In this document: piece after piece, positions 1 to 11,931 of the stretch
How the letters are laid out: each line of letters starts with the position of its first letter
Numbering within the stretch: position 1 is the first letter of the stretch
Assembly: GCA_963383645.1 (NCBI GenBank)
Contig: OY726564.1
Span: 112,022,040-112,086,039, forward strand
DNA from: Muscardinus avellanarius
Lineage: Eukaryota; Chordata; Mammalia; Rodentia; Gliridae
DNA: 64,000 nt
Direction: 5' to 3'
The notes under the pieces: generated by a model
Seen by the model: only the letters and a program-made list of their open reading frames with translations
The model's database searches: none
Told to the model about the DNA's origin: nothing
Program-made: the position numbers and the translations under genes

Positions 1-458
1 TATCAGACGGTGATTATAAAATTCATCTTCCAGGATCGTAAAGACGCTACGCAGAGCACTTAGCACAGCGTCTACCTAGATACGGGGGACGCTTTATCGT
101 GATGCTGGTGCCAGCGGCTTGTCTGAAAAGGTTTTTCCAAGCTGCTTCAAATTACAGGCACCAAACTTTCACCTTCGGGGAAAGTTTTTCAGTATTTAGG
201 TTATCGGAGGTTAAAAAGTTTATATTGGTGAAATACATGGAGGTTTCTGCACTTCATCAAAATATCATGATGTGTTTTGCACTTATAAAATTCTTGTCTG
301 TGCACTTCCTACGCAGGGCCGTCCGGGTCTGCAGAGGCAGGTTCTCACTGCGCCGGGTGGAGACAGTGCTGAGACCGACCTCTGGACAACGCGGAGCCGC
401 ACGCACGTCTAGCAACACCAAGGGTGGAGGGCGGCACATCGCTCTGTAATTTTATTAT

Positions 459-673
459 TTTTTACTTTTTATTGTAGTACCAGGGATGGAACCCAGGGCA
501 TTCTACCTCCGAGGTACAACCCCAGCCCCAGTTTTTATTTTTTATTTTGAAACAAGGTCTCACTAAGTTGCGGAGGGCCTCACTAAGTACCCGAGGCTGG
601 CTGAGACCTTGCGATCCTCCAGTCTCAGCCTCCCAAGTGCTGGGATTACAAGCGTGAGCCACCACAGCCAGCT
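459..673 (-). mobile_element. B1-ID composite SINE, type A
   Basis: On the minus strand the element has a B1-like head (ggcgtggtggcgcacgc, then a box B around gttcgaggcc), an A-rich linker and an ID-like tail ending ggttcaatccccagtacc. Target duplication tgtaatt(t)ttattat lies at 445-458 and 674-688. All SINE boundaries in this list are read by eye, within about 5-10 bp. Confidence 0.9.
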
Positions 674-721
674 TGTAATTTTTATTATTGAAAGAACACG
701 GGGTTGAAAAGTACTGGTCTT

Positions 722-924
722 GCCGGGCGTGGTGGCGCACGCTTGTAATCCCCGCGCTTGGGAGGCAGAGACAGGAGGATCGCGCAGGTTCGAAGCCAGC
801 CCCGCGCGCTGGCTTATGAGACCCTGTTTCCAAATAAAAAAGTATAAAAAAATAGGTCTGGGAGTGTAGCCCGGAGGTAGAAGGGCTTCCAGGAACCCCA
901 GTACCACCAAAAAAAAAAAAAAAA
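722..924 (+). mobile_element. B1-ID composite SINE, type B
   Basis: This copy shows the type B diagnostics: ccccgcgcttggg in the head, a cagcccgcgcgctggctta middle and a gggcttccaggaacccc tail. A perfect 16-bp target duplication, aaaagtactggtcttg, brackets it (707-722 and 925-940), so it is a young insertion. Confidence 0.95.
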
Positions 925-1081
925 AAAAGTACTGGTCTTGTTTTCCTTACCTGCTGTATTGCATTTTTATACAATTTATTCACTGATGTCCCTGTATTAG
1001 TAAAATGGGAAAGGCAGTTGCCGATTACAAAGCCCTATGTTCTGAGCAGTGAGGGAGGGACTTAATAAAGGACTTCTTTTT

Positions 1082-1412
1082 CACCTGTACTTGGGAGGCT
1101 GAGACGGGAAGGCCAGCCATGGCAACTGAGAGCCTGTTTCAAAACAAATTTACAATTTTAAAAAGGGGTGGGGTGTAGCTTGGAGGGAGAACATACATAG
1201 TCATTTCTTTGTGTGGATGAACCCCAATACCAGGGATTGAACCTCAAGGCATTCTATCTTCAAGCTATACCCCCAGCCTTATTTTATTTTTATTTTGAAA
1301 TAGGGTCTTGCTAGAGTGACAAGAGTCTCACTATGTGCTGAGGCTGTCCTCGAACCTGGGATTCTCCCATCTCGGACTCCAAAACACTGGGATTACAGGT
1401 GTGTGCCACCCC
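1082..1412. mobile_element. Two SINE copies, opposite orientation
   Basis: A truncated plus copy (1082-1196, head and middle with part of the tail) is followed by a near-complete minus type A copy (1226-1412). Confidence 0.8.
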
Positions 1413-1463
1413 CACCACCATAATGCTCATAATCACAGTATTAACCATTTAAGAAAGTACAAA

Positions 1464-1643
1464 ATGCTTGGTTTAGTGGCACACACCTGTAATCCCAGTA
1501 TTTGGGAGGCTGAGACAGGAGGATTGCAGGTTCAAGGCCAGCATGGGGTCATTTAGCAAGCCCCTGTTTCAATATTTTTTTTTTAATTGACTGGAGAACT
1601 AGCTTTATGGTAGAATGCCCCTGAGTTCAATTCCCAGTACCAG

Positions 1644-1682
<39 letters not shown>

Positions 1683-1730
1683 GAGGAAGGAAGAAAAAAA
1701 AGAAAAGAAGGAAGAAAGAGAGGGAGGAAG
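1464..1730 (+). mobile_element. Type A SINE with AAAT and GGAA tail repeats
   Basis: The SINE covers 1464-1645. Its tail is an (AAAT)n run to 1682, followed by AG-rich sequence to 1730. The tail has become a microsatellite. Confidence 0.85.
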
Positions 1731-1978
1731 GTAAACTACAAAGTAGATGAGTAGCAAAGAGGCCATAATCTTTGAAATTGCAAATACATTTGAGTAGACC
1801 AAGAGGGTATTCGAAGAGAATTGTGCAACTATGACGGGCTTGACAAATGACTCATCCATTGTAACGCATAGGAAGTCGGTAGTTACCCAACGGAAGGCTT
1901 TTGGCAATTTAGACACATTTTTGAAGAGCACTCACCATGCCTGGGTCATAGATGCTTTGTTATTAAAAGATATTGCTA

Positions 1979-2189
1979 AGCCAGGTACGGCGGCAAGGGC
2001 CTGTAATCTCAGTACTCGGGAGGCTGGGACAAAAGGATCACAGGATCGTTGCCAGCCTTAGCAATTAGGCCCTCAGCAACTTAGTGAGACCCTGTTTCAA
2101 AATAATAAAAAGATGGGCTAGGGCTATAGCTCAGGAATAAAATGCCCCTGGGTTCAATCCCCAGTACAACACAACACCACACACACACA

Positions 2190-2220
<31 letters not shown>

Positions 2221-2450
2221 CACAAATGGCTAAACTGGGTGCGGTAGCGTACACCAGTCATCCTAGTACTTGGGAAACTGAGACAGAAAGATAACAGTGA
2301 CAGTTTCCAGGCCAGCCTCAGCAATTTAGTAAAATCCTCAGCAACTTAGTGAGATCCTGTTTCAAAATAAAGTGCTGGGGGTATAGCTCAATAGTAGACT
2401 GTCTCTGGGTTTGATCCTGGTAACACACAAACACACACACACGCACGCAT

Positions 2451-2484
<34 letters not shown>

Positions 2485-2492
2485 ACACACAC
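1979..2492 (+). mobile_element. Two type A SINEs with CA-repeat tails
   Basis: Copies at 1979-2172 and 2233-2424 each end in a (CA)n run (2173-2224 and 2425-2492) where an A-tail is expected. The second run contains cgcacgcatg interruptions. Confidence 0.88.
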
Positions 2493-2938
2493 AAGGATGA
2501 AAAAGAAACTGCTAGACCCTTTCCCACAGCACTTCACACTTCCACTAACAACACACAAGAGAACTAGTTGCACACGTTGTGTGCGGTCAGTTTTAGAACT
2601 TCAACACTTAAATGTCCAATCGAGCCAGGCCTATTAAAGGCAGCTGTGAGCAGCAGGCCACGAGGTAGGAGAAAACCCAGGGGAGAGTCCATAAATCAAA
2701 GGAGGAGGAGGGCTCAGGACAGGAATGATAAGGATCTTCTCTTGAACTTTTGTTGGCTTCCTGGACATTTTCCACCCTGTAATTACTGAGTAGTTTCTCC
2801 AACAAACGCATCTTAGTGTGTCCCTTCTCGGTCTCTCAGACCACACATTGCTCTTAAAATAGGGAGTAGGGTTGCCAGGTTTAGCAAATAAAAAGACAGG
2901 CTGCCCAGCTACACCTGAATTTTATATAAACAGTGAGT

Positions 2939-3400
2939 TGGGTTTGGTGGCGCACACCTATGTAGTCCTAATGCTTGGGAGGCTGAAACTTGGAGGGCCA
3001 CAAGTTTCAAGGGTGACCTCAGTGACTTAGTGAGACTCTCGTTAGCTTAGTGGGACTCTGTTTTCAAAAAATAAAACAAAATGAAACAAACAAACCAAAA
3101 CAATTTCTAAAAACCCAGGGCTGGAGTGTAACTCAGAGGTAGAAGGCCCCTGGGTTTACTCCCCGGTACCACAGAAATAAATAAATAAATAAATGATAAT
3201 TTTTTCAGTATAAGTACATTTGGCCCGATGTGGTGGTACACACCTATAATTCTAGCACTTGGGAGGCTGAGGTTGGAAGATCAAAGGTTCAAGGCCAGCC
3301 TCAGTAACTTAGTGAGACCCTATTAAAAATAAAAAATGAAAATGCTGGGTGACATAGCTTGTACATAGGATGCTCCTAGGTTCAATCTCTAGCACAAAAA
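2939..3400 (+). mobile_element. Two type A SINEs in tandem orientation
   Basis: Copies at 2939-3194 (with an aataaataaata tail) and 3221-3400. The first has a partly duplicated middle (cttagtgagact and cttagtgggact). Confidence 0.85.
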
Positions 3401-3778
3401 AGGGGGGAGGAACTATGTTCTGGACAATATTTGAGACATACTGATAATCTGACATATTAATTTCAGTTATATACTTGAAATATAAATTAACTTGACATCT
3501 TATCTATTATCTGCAGCCTATCTTCACAGAAGGTTCACAGTCCCTATGTTGGCTTTCTAGGTCTCCTACCTACCTCGGCAGCCAGGTCTCTGCTAAGCTC
3601 CCTCTGACTCTCTGTACTTCTTCCAGCCGAAGAGGTTTCTATCAGCTCCTTGGACACACCATGCTTCTCCCCGCTCAAAGAATTTGCATACGCTGTCTTT
3701 TGCCTGAAAGACTTTGCCCCCTCTCTTTGACCGCCTCATGCTTACTCAATCTTTTGCTTCAATTCAGTTGGCGCATTC

Positions 3779-3963
3779 TTTTTGGGGGGAGAGTACTGGG
3801 GATCCTGGAGACTGAATCCAGGATCATTCTACTTCTGAACCCTTTGCATTTTTTGTTTAGAAACAGGGTCTTGCCATGTTGCCGAAGCTGGTCTCCACCC
3901 TGCGATCCTCCTATCTCAGCCTCCCAAGTACTGGGGTTCCAGGTGTGCGTCACCACACCCAGC
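3779..3963 (-). mobile_element. Composite SINE, diverged
   Basis: A minus copy whose tail is altered by an insertion (gggatcctggagactgaatcc). The head ends caccacacccagct. Confidence 0.8.
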
Positions 3964-4172
3964 TAATTCTCACACTTACATGTCACCTACACTTTGGTCT
4001 TGAGGGCATTTAACAAACGTGTGGTTATTTAATTATTTGAGCATTGTATCTCCCCCACCGAACAATAAGTCCCCAAAATGGCCATCCTTCCGGTCCTTTC
4101 ACTGATACATCACATGAGCGGTGTCCGTGGTAGTGTGTGGTATCTTAGCATCATATATTCTAAAGAACTGAC

Positions 4173-4525
4173 CAGGCTGGGCGTGGTAGGCACGCTTGTC
4201 ATCCCAGCATTTGGGAGGCTGAGACTGGAGGATCGCAGTTCATGGACAGCCTCAGCTACTTAGTGAGGCCCTTTGCAACTCAGTGAGACCCTGTTTCAAA
4301 ATAAAGATAAAGAAATAGGGCTGAGAAGCAGGGCATGGTGGCGCACGCTTGTAATCTCAGAATTTGGGAGGCTGAGACGGGAATCATGGTTCGTGGACAG
4401 CCTCAGCTACTTAGTGAGGCCCTTTGCAATTCAGTGAGACCCTGTTTCAAACTAAAGAATAAAAAATAGGGCTGAGGGTATAGCTCGGAGTTAGAATGCT
4501 CCTGGGTTCCATCCCCAGTACCACA

Positions 4526-4573
<48 letters not shown>

Positions 4574-4640
4574 GCAAGCTTGGCGCATATCTCAGAGGTA
4601 GAATACCCTGGGTTCAATCTCCAGTATTGGAAAAAAAAAA
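4173..4640 (+). mobile_element. SINE inserted into another SINE
   Basis: The outer plus copy occupies 4173-4322 (head and middle) and resumes at 4574-4640 with its ID tail. Between them sits a second plus copy (4325-4533) with an (AAAG)n tail to 4572. The outer tail reads on exactly where it was cut. Confidence 0.85.
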
Positions 4641-4647
4641 AAGAAGA

Positions 4648-5027
4648 CCTGACCATACTACTTAAAGGAAGGAATATTTATTTGCCAAGTTTTCCTTAGA
4701 GATTTTGGCTTCAGTCCATGTGAGGCTGGCGTCTGGGAGCTCAGGGCATGGCGGTGGGAGTGGATGGGGGAGAGTGCAAGGCTTTGCTCTCACATCGTGA
4801 AGGCTTGAAGCAGGAGACAGTGAGCAGGAGGAGGAACCATAGACACCCCCAAAGCCACAGCCTCAGGGCCCCACTCTCTCCAGACACAACCTACCAGCCC
4901 AGGATACCACCCAGATAAATCCATTACAATGTTATCCACTGCTGAGATTATACCAAGCCCTGCTTTTAACATTGCCACCCTTTTCCATGAGGGCCAGGGG
5001 CATTCTACTTTCAAACCATTACACATG
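4648..5027 (-). mobile_element. LTR relic, MaLR-like
   Basis: On the plus strand it shows the usual complement of ERVL-MaLR LTRs: a gaatatttatttgcc passage, agcaggaggagg, then atccactgctgagattata. It is a solitary LTR with no internal region. The family name is by general resemblance only. Confidence 0.6.
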
Positions 5028-5054
5028 GCATGTAACAGGTTATCAAAAATTTGT

Positions 5055-5248
5055 GCCGGGCGTGGTGGCGCACGCTTGTAATCCCCGCGCTTGGGAGGCA
5101 GAGACAGGAGGATCGCGCAGGTTTGAAGCCAGCCGCGCGCGCTGGCTTAGGAGACCCTGTTTCCAAAATAAAAATGTTAAAATAGGTCTGGGAGTGGAGC
5201 CCGGAGGTAGAAGGGCTTCCAGGAACCCCAGTACCACCAAAAAAAAAA
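5055..5248 (+). mobile_element. Type B SINE
   Basis: Head gccgggcgtggtggcgcacg, tail gggcttccaggaacccc. It is nearly identical to the copy at 722 apart from a few changes, so recent. Confidence 0.93.
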
Positions 5249-5256
5249 TTGTTATT

Positions 5257-5465
5257 TGTGCTGGACTTGGTGGTGTGCACCTATATCCCAGTACTTGGGA
5301 GGCTGACATAGGAGGATCTCAGGTTTGAGGACAGCCTTAGCAAGTGGTGAGACTCTCTTCAACATAGCAAAACCCTATTTTAAAATAAAAATAAAATGGG
5401 GCTGGAGGTGTAGCTCTGAGGTAGAATGCCCCTGATTTAAATCCCAATTCAATCCCCCCCACACG
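5257..5465 (+). mobile_element. Type A SINE
   Basis: A plus copy starting ctggacttggtggtgtgcac, with tail aatgcccctgatttaaatcc. It follows the type B copy by about 10 bp. Confidence 0.85.
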
Positions 5466-5510
5466 CAGTTTTTTTTGCTGTTGTTGTTTGTTTGTTTTTT
5501 GTTTTGTTTT

Positions 5511-5689
5511 GTTTGGTAGTACTGGGGATGGAACCAGGGGCCTTCTACCTCTGGGCTACACTCCCAGACCTATTTTATATTTTATTTGGAAACAGGGTCT
5601 CTTAAGCCAGCTGAGGCTGGCTTTGAACCTACACGATTCTCCTGTCTTAGCCTTCCAAGTTTACTAGTGTGCGCCACCACTCCCGGCTA
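5511..5689 (-). mobile_element. Type B-related SINE
   Basis: A minus copy with ccagctgaggctggctt in the middle and actcccagacc in the linker, both type B marks. A short deletion removes part of the B1 head. Confidence 0.85.
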
Positions 5690-5761
5690 ACGTTGTTTTT
5701 TTTTACTATAAAGTGATTGCAAAGTACTTTTGTTTGGTGACTGCTTCAATCAACAGTCTTA

Positions 5762-6159
5762 CTGATGTAGTCCAAAACACCTGACCACCACATCTTAGAG
5801 AAAGAAAGATTTATTTGCTCACAGTTCTGGAGATTTCAGGGCAGATTATATCTGCAGAGCTAAGAGCATGGTACAGGAGACAGAAACAGGGAAAGAGAGA
5901 GCAAGCACTCTGTTTTCACATCTGGTGGGCCAGAAGCAAGGGAGAGCAAGCAAGGAGATTCAAGGGCACAAGCATAGTCCCCTTGGCCACACCCCCAGTG
6001 ACCCATCTCCTCCAGCCACACCCCACCTGCTGAGGTTACCACCCAATAAATCCATAATAAATTTACCCACTGCTGAGATTATAACACTCATCATGTCATA
6101 TCAAATCTGAACATCAATATACGAGCTCTTTCAGGGGATATTCTATATCTAAACTGTGC
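5762..6159 (-). mobile_element. LTR relic, MaLR-like
   Basis: It opens with ccaaaacacctgaccacc, has gatttatttgctcacagttc, and ends after ccactgctgagattataac and caggggatattctatatc. It has the same orientation and shares several passages with the LTR at 4648-5027. Confidence 0.65.
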
Positions 6160-6182
6160 CTTTAAAAATTTCTTATTATAAA

Positions 6183-6387
6183 GCCGGGCGTGGTGGCCAC
6201 GCTTGTAATCCCCACGCTTGGGAGGCGGAGACAGGAGGATTGCGCAGGTTCGAAGCCAGCCGCGCTGGCTTAAGAGACCCTGTTTCCAAATAAAATATAA
6301 AAAATAGGTCTGGGAGTGCAGCCCGGAGGTAGAAGGGTTTCCAGGAACCCCAGTACCACCAAATAAATAAATAAATAAATAAAATAA
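6183..6387 (+). mobile_element. Type B SINE with AAAT tail
   Basis: The element ends at about 6360 with an (AAAT)n tail to 6387. A target duplication around ttcttattata flanks it (about 6170-6181 and 6392-6402). Confidence 0.93.
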
Positions 6388-6506
6388 AAAATTCTTATTA
6401 TACATTGGCAAATTGTCATTGTATAAGTTCTAATTTTATGTCATCACTACAGAATATCTGTGACTCGATTCAATGTTACAGAAACAAGGTTAAGAATCTC
6501 TACATA

Positions 6507-6672
6507 GCCAGGGGTGGTGCACATGAGACTGTAATCCCGGCTAATCTGGAGGCTGAAGCAGGAGTATCGCAAGTTCAAGGTCATCCTGGGCAACTTAGAC
6601 CCTCTAAGTAATAAGCATTAAGGGCTGGGGATGTAGCTCCCCAGGCCCTGGGTTCAATCTCCAGTAGCATGC
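6507..6672 (+). mobile_element. Shortened composite SINE
   Basis: The B1 head is diverged (ccaggggtggtgcacatgag) and the middle and ID tail are shortened. It ends ttcaatctccagtagcatgc. Confidence 0.75.
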
Positions 6673-7119
6673 ACACACAAATCTCTGTGCAAAAGAGTTA
6701 TAAACACTTCTATTGTGATCACTGAAATTTTTTGCAAGAGTTTTAAAAAGAAATCTTTTTCTACGTAATTTTAGCAAAGAAGTCTTTGATTGCTTCAGAT
6801 GAAGTGCTTGATTAGGTAATTTGTTGTTAGCACAAGGGATTCAAGAAAAATAAAAAGCACTATGCATTTTAATAATTTTTAGCAAAGAGACATTTATACG
6901 GAGACTTTCTTTTTGAGAAATCTGTGCAATATTAGTTTTTAAACTAGACACTAAACAGTCTTGGCAGATAAATAAAAAATTCAAATCAAAAGCGTTAAAG
7001 GAATGCTTATTATTTGTTCAGTGAACTAACTTAACGGAAGGAAACATGTAATTTAGGACAACTTCACTTCAGTGTAAGTGAAATGGATACAGATGTACCC
7101 TGAAATTTTAGTACTTGCA

Positions 7120-7441
7120 GTCGGGCGTGGTAGTACACTCTTGTAATCCCAGTACTTGGGAGGCTAAGACAGGAGCATCAGAGGTTCGCAGCCAGCCTCA
7201 ACTACGAGGCCCTCTGCAACTTAGTGAGACCCTGTTTCAAGATAAAGAATAATAAATTGTAATCCCAGCATTCAGGAGGCTGAGACAGGAGGATCGCGGT
7301 TCGTGGACGGCCTCAGCTACTTAGTGAGGTCTTTTGCAACTCAGTGAGACCCTGTTTCAAAATAAAGAATAAAAAAATAGGGCAAGGGGTGTAGCTTGGA
7401 GGTAGAATGCCCCAGGTTCTATCCTCAGTACTGCCAAAAAA

Positions 7442-7480
<39 letters not shown>

Positions 7481-7481
7481 A
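7120..7481 (+). mobile_element. Two type A SINEs, second inserted at tail of first
   Basis: The first copy (7120-7252) stops in its A-rich linker. The second starts there without its first bases (7253-7437) and ends in (AAAT)n to 7481. Confidence 0.82.
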
Positions 7482-7728
7482 TTTTAAACAGAATCTAAGT
7501 TGCAAAGAGCATTGCTAAGTTACTGAGGCTGGCCTCTGACCTGTAATCCTCCTGTCTCAGCCTCCTAAATACTAGGGTTACAGGCGTGCACCACCATGCC
7601 TGGCTTTTAATTTTTTTAGTTTTGAAACAGGGTCTTGCTAAGTTGCTGAAGCTGTCCTTGAACCTGAGATTCTTTGCGTCAGCCCTCGCAAGGACTGGGA
7701 TGACACGCTTGTGCCGCCAGACCTAGTC
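7482..7728 (-). mobile_element. Two tail-less SINE fragments
   Basis: Two minus fragments, 7482-7605 and 7606-7728, each keep the B1 head and middle and lack the ID tail. Confidence 0.78.
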
Positions 7729-8334
7729 CAAAAACTTTACATTTTTTATACTCCCTTCCCCCATGTTGTAGATAAAAGATTTATCCTTTCAAATTACTCG
7801 AATCTATTCAAGTTCTGGCGCCTGTTTTCTGATAACTCAATGTGATGTGACTCAGATAATTTTCATAATCAGTTTTTAATTCTAGTGTCCTCTTTGTTGC
7901 TGCTGATCTATGCCAAGTAAAACAGTGATATTTTATGATATAAAAAGTAGTAATTAGAAGTGCTGACTGTCTCTTGGTATACACACCTCCCATCATTTCA
8001 GGAATGGATGAGGAAATAAAAGATTTTCCCCAAAACTTCAGGCAAAAGATTGTTTTTATCTCTTTGTTTTTTGTTTTTCCCTCTTCTCCACTCTTTCAGC
8101 TTTTATTTTTCAATGTTAGTGTCATAGGCCACGGGTATGGCAGGCAGGGGATGGGGATGGACCAGTGGGAGAGTGTTCAAAGCCTCCGGAGTAGCTGGCA
8201 GGCTTCTGAACGTATCCCTGTGGCCCACCAGAAGAGGCTGGATGGAGGAGGTAGCAAGGAGACGCTCTATCAGAGACTGCAGCCTTAAAACAAAATGTTG
8301 TCTCTTTGGACTTTAAAATTGTTCCTATTCATGA

Positions 8335-8541
8335 GCCGGGTGTGGTGGTGTACCCTTGTAATCCCAGTAGTTAGGAGGCTGAGACAGGAGAGCGGCAGGT
8401 TCAAGGCCAGCCTCAGCTACTTATTGAGGCCCTCTCTAATTTAGTGAGATCCTGTTTCAAAGTAGAGAGTAAAAAATAGGGCTGGGGTGTATCTTGGAGG
8501 TAGAATGCCCCTGCGTTCAGTCCCCAGCACTGAAATCAATC
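8335..8541 (+). mobile_element. Type A SINE
   Basis: A full-length plus copy. The sequence attgttcctatt recurs before (about 8318) and after (about 8551), fitting a target duplication. Confidence 0.88.
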
Positions 8542-8700
8542 AGTCAACAAAATTGTTCCTATTTAGCTTTTTTTGTTTGTTTGTTTAATCAAATAAACAA
8601 GAGGAAATATTCCATGCCAAAAAAAAAAAAAAGAAAAAGAAAAGCTTCAGGTCTAACTGGGGAGATTTAATACAGTACCTTCACAAGGAGCCTTTATCAT

Positions 8701-9050
8701 TGTTACAGGTTGACTGTGTTCCCTATCACTGCAACACAGTCAGACGTTGAGGTCCTACCCCCCCACCCCGGTACATCAAGATACACCCTATTAGGAGACA
8801 GGACTTGAGAGCGGTAGGTGAGCTCTAATCAGGTCATATGGGTAGGCCCTGATCAGATGAGTCTGGACACAGACAAGACAGCAGGACAGCCCTGCGAGTG
8901 GGGACAAGGAAAGGGCCTCTCAAGACGCCACATCCACCTACACCTTGACTGTGGCCTTACACCTGCCAGAGGGGTGAGGCAATTTCTGTTGTCTTAGCCC
9001 CCTCGTCAGTGGTATTTGGTATGACGGTCCTTGCCAACTAGTACAATAGA
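8701..9050 (+). mobile_element. LTR relic, MaLR-like
   Basis: It begins tgttacaggttgactgtgtt, has the typical gaggtcctaccccc and gcaggacagccctgcgag passages, and ends near cttgccaactagtacaata. It is a solitary LTR, with no coding remains. Confidence 0.7.
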
Positions 9051-10258
9051 GAAAAACAATATTCGGGTCATTTTTCCAGGAGAAAGGTGGAGCTGCTTTG
9101 TCTTAACCCAGCACTGTTTAGAACAGTGCTCAGCGCCAGCCTCTGCTCTGGGAGAGGCGGTCTGTTGACGGCAACCCTGGGGCTGCCATCAGGGGTCAGC
9201 TGAAGGTCACACATGCTCATGTTGAGGTGCATACTTTCCTGGAAGGCAGGCCAGTGCAGAAGCGATGTCACAGAGAGCTCAGAAACATCGTTTTCACTTA
9301 TTTATTTGTTTATTTTAGCTCTTTTAGTCTACAAGGAACATAGCCCTAAAATTCCCGAACAGACGTGGGTTACATCTGCCCTGTGATTGCTACCCTGAAC
9401 CTAAGGAGAGCCCTGGGCCTTTTGTGCAGGTTATGACTTGGGCCTGGTTAAGTGCTAGACTCCAAGGGTGAAGGGTAGGACCGCTACGATTGGTCCCCTC
9501 CTATTTCCTCGAGTGATTACTTAGGATAGCTCCTCTTGCTTCTTCTTTATCTTCTAGGGTTTTATTTCTACCAACTTTGGAAGCAGGATGGGTGCAGTGT
9601 TACCTGGGGGAGGGAGGAGGAGGTCGCAGAGAACCTAGGATGGGTGGGGAAGCCCATGGGGCTGGAGGGGGTTCAACTTGCTTCCATCCTTACTGTACCT
9701 AAGCACTTGAGAGAATCCAAGAGACTTGGCTCCAGTGTCTCTGTTTTGTCTCTGTGTAGGATGTTATTCCCTCCCCTTAAACAAATTATTTATATTGGAG
9801 AGGTCTCTGGTTCCAGCTGCATTTTAACTGGGCTTGTAAAATTAATCCGAATTCTGTTTTCAGACTCTTTAGTTTCTCCCCCCTTTTCCTGCACCCTCCC
9901 CATGGTGTCCCGAAACAAGAGCCGATTATATTTTTAGGCCCCTGGGTGTACATCTAATATAGCATTACCACTGTCAGAGGTAGATTCGGTGACATCAGAA
10001 TGAATATTGTAATTCTCATAAAACTTTATACTTCCTATGCGCTACCACCAAAGAGTACTTTTACTCTAGTTGTCGACACATACCTCCCATATTTCTCCTG
10101 GTAGTTTATTGAATTTCTCCAAAGCAGGGAGGGACAGATGCCTCATTCATTTCTTTCCTTCTTTCTTTGCCCTCCTCACCACCTAACTCCCTCCTCAACC
10201 ACATCACATTTGTCTATAAAGTTGGGTAGATAACTGATCTATCCAATAGTCAACACTT

Positions 10259-10361
10259 TTTTATATATATCATATATAACATATTTAATATAGATATATC
10301 TCCTCATATATATTCTCTCTCTCTCTATATATATATATATATTATATATATTATATATACT
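10259..10361. repeat. AT-rich simple sequence (TA/CT)
   Basis: About 100 bp made of tatata, catata and a (CT)n stretch. It directly abuts the tail of the following minus SINE and probably grew from it. Confidence 0.8.
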
Positions 10362-10770
10362 TTTATTTTGAAGAACTGGGAATGGAACCCAGGAGCATTT
10401 CTACCTCTGAACTACACCCCCAGCCCTATTTTTAATACTTTATTTTGAAGCAGGGTCTCACTAAGTTGTCAAGGACCTCACTAAGTAGCTGAGGCTGGCC
10501 ATGAACCTGTGATCCTCCTGTCTCAGCCTCCCAAGTACTGGGATTACTAGTACATGCTACCACATCAAGTCTCTTCTCTTATTTTTTATTTTTTGGTACT
10601 TGAACCCAGGAGCATTCTACCTCTGAACTCTATCTCCAGTTCTTCTTCCTATTATTTCTTATTTTGAAACAGGGTCTTGCTAAGTTACCAAGGGTCTCTT
10701 TAAGAACCAGAAATCCTCCTTTCTCAGCCTCTCAAGTATTGGGTTTACAGACACACGCCACCAAAGCCAG
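10362..10770 (-). mobile_element. Two type A SINEs
   Basis: Minus copies at 10,362-10,571 and 10,584-10,770. The second lacks some bases at the ID end. Confidence 0.85.
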
Positions 10771-10793
10771 TTCCAACCTTTCGTAATCTCAAT

Positions 10794-11036
10794 GTATGTA
10801 TGTATGTATGTATGTATGTATGTATGTATGTATTTTTGCGGGTTTGGGGATGGAACCCAGGGCATTCAACCTCCAAGCTACACCCTCTGCTCTATTTTTT
10901 ATTCTTTATTTTGAAACAGGGTCTCACTGAGTTTAGGTTGGCCTCACTAAGTAGCTGAGGCTGTCCGTGAACCACAATCCTCCAATCTCAGCCTCTCGAA
11001 TGCTGGGATTACAAGTGTGTGCCACCATGCCCAGCT
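10794..11036 (-). mobile_element. Type A SINE with ATGT repeat tail
   Basis: An (ATGT)n run at 10,794-10,831 sits where the tail should be, then the element to 11,036. It has the gcgggtttggggatgg variant of the tail seen in several other copies. Confidence 0.88.
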
Positions 11037-11317
11037 AATCTCATTTTAAACTGTTGAAATAAGTGGGCATTCATGTGGATTTTGTATGAGCAATAAATAT
11101 ATTTTCCTTCGATAAAAAATAAAAATAAGTGGGCATCTAATGTCTTTTTTTGGCTTCAATATGACAATCAATGCTATAGGTTGATAATTATAAATTCTAG
11201 AGCAATTTTAGAGTATGTAATCTCTTAAAATTATGTAACATTACTGATAATGTATGTTTTTTAATTTAAAGAAGGAATAATACAGTAAGACATATTAAAA
11301 ATATATTGAAACATTCA

Positions 11318-11515
11318 GACAAGTGTGGGGGTACACGCTTGTAATCCCAGCATTTGGGAGGCTGAGACTGGAGGATCGTGGTTCTTGGATAGCCTCAGCT
11401 ACTAGTGAGGCCCTTTGCAACTTAGTGAGATCCTGTTTCAAAATAAAGAATAAAAATAGGGCTGGGGGTGTAGCTTGGAGGTAGAATGCCCCTAAGTTCA
11501 ATCCCCAGTTCTACA
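11318..11515 (+). mobile_element. Type A SINE
   Basis: A full-length plus copy with head gacaagtgtgggggtacac. It ends ttcaatccccagttctac. Confidence 0.88.
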
Positions 11516-11611
11516 AAAAAACAAAAACAAAAACAGAAAACACTATTCATTTTAATGTATCCGTACAAATTTTATTTGATTAAATGAATCATAAAACTTT
11601 AAGGGTTTTCA

Positions 11612-11804
11612 GCCGGGCGTGGTGGCGCACGCTTGTAATCCCTGCGCTTGGGAGGCTGAGACAGGAGGATTGCGCTGGTTCAAAGCCAGCCTCAGCTACT
11701 TAGTGAGACCCTGTTTCCAAATAAAATATAAAATAGGTCTGGGAGTGTAGCCCGGAGGTAGAAAGCCTCTGGGTTCCACCTCCAGTACCACAAAAAAAAA
11801 AAAA
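11612..11804 (+). mobile_element. Type B-related SINE
   Basis: The head is type B (cctgcgcttggg), the middle is cagctacttagtgag and the tail agcctctgggttcc. This is the second type B form. The target duplication around aaacttttaagtgttttca is slightly diverged (about 11,593-11,611 and 11,809-11,827). Confidence 0.92.
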
Positions 11805-11931
11805 CACAAAAACTTTTAAGTGTTTTCAAACTTATACATACATCTAACATATATGTATGTGTGCATACATATGCATACACATATATATGTTTCAACATAA
11901 TGCCACATTATTATTTATTATTATCATTATT

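Noticed and set aside
462..983. Minus-strand frame of 173 codons with a repeated WWYWGSWKPF or GGTGVPGSPSTSG-like motif, seen again at many other places
   Set aside because: The recurring peptide is the translation of type B SINE tails and heads. It is found wherever those repeats occur.
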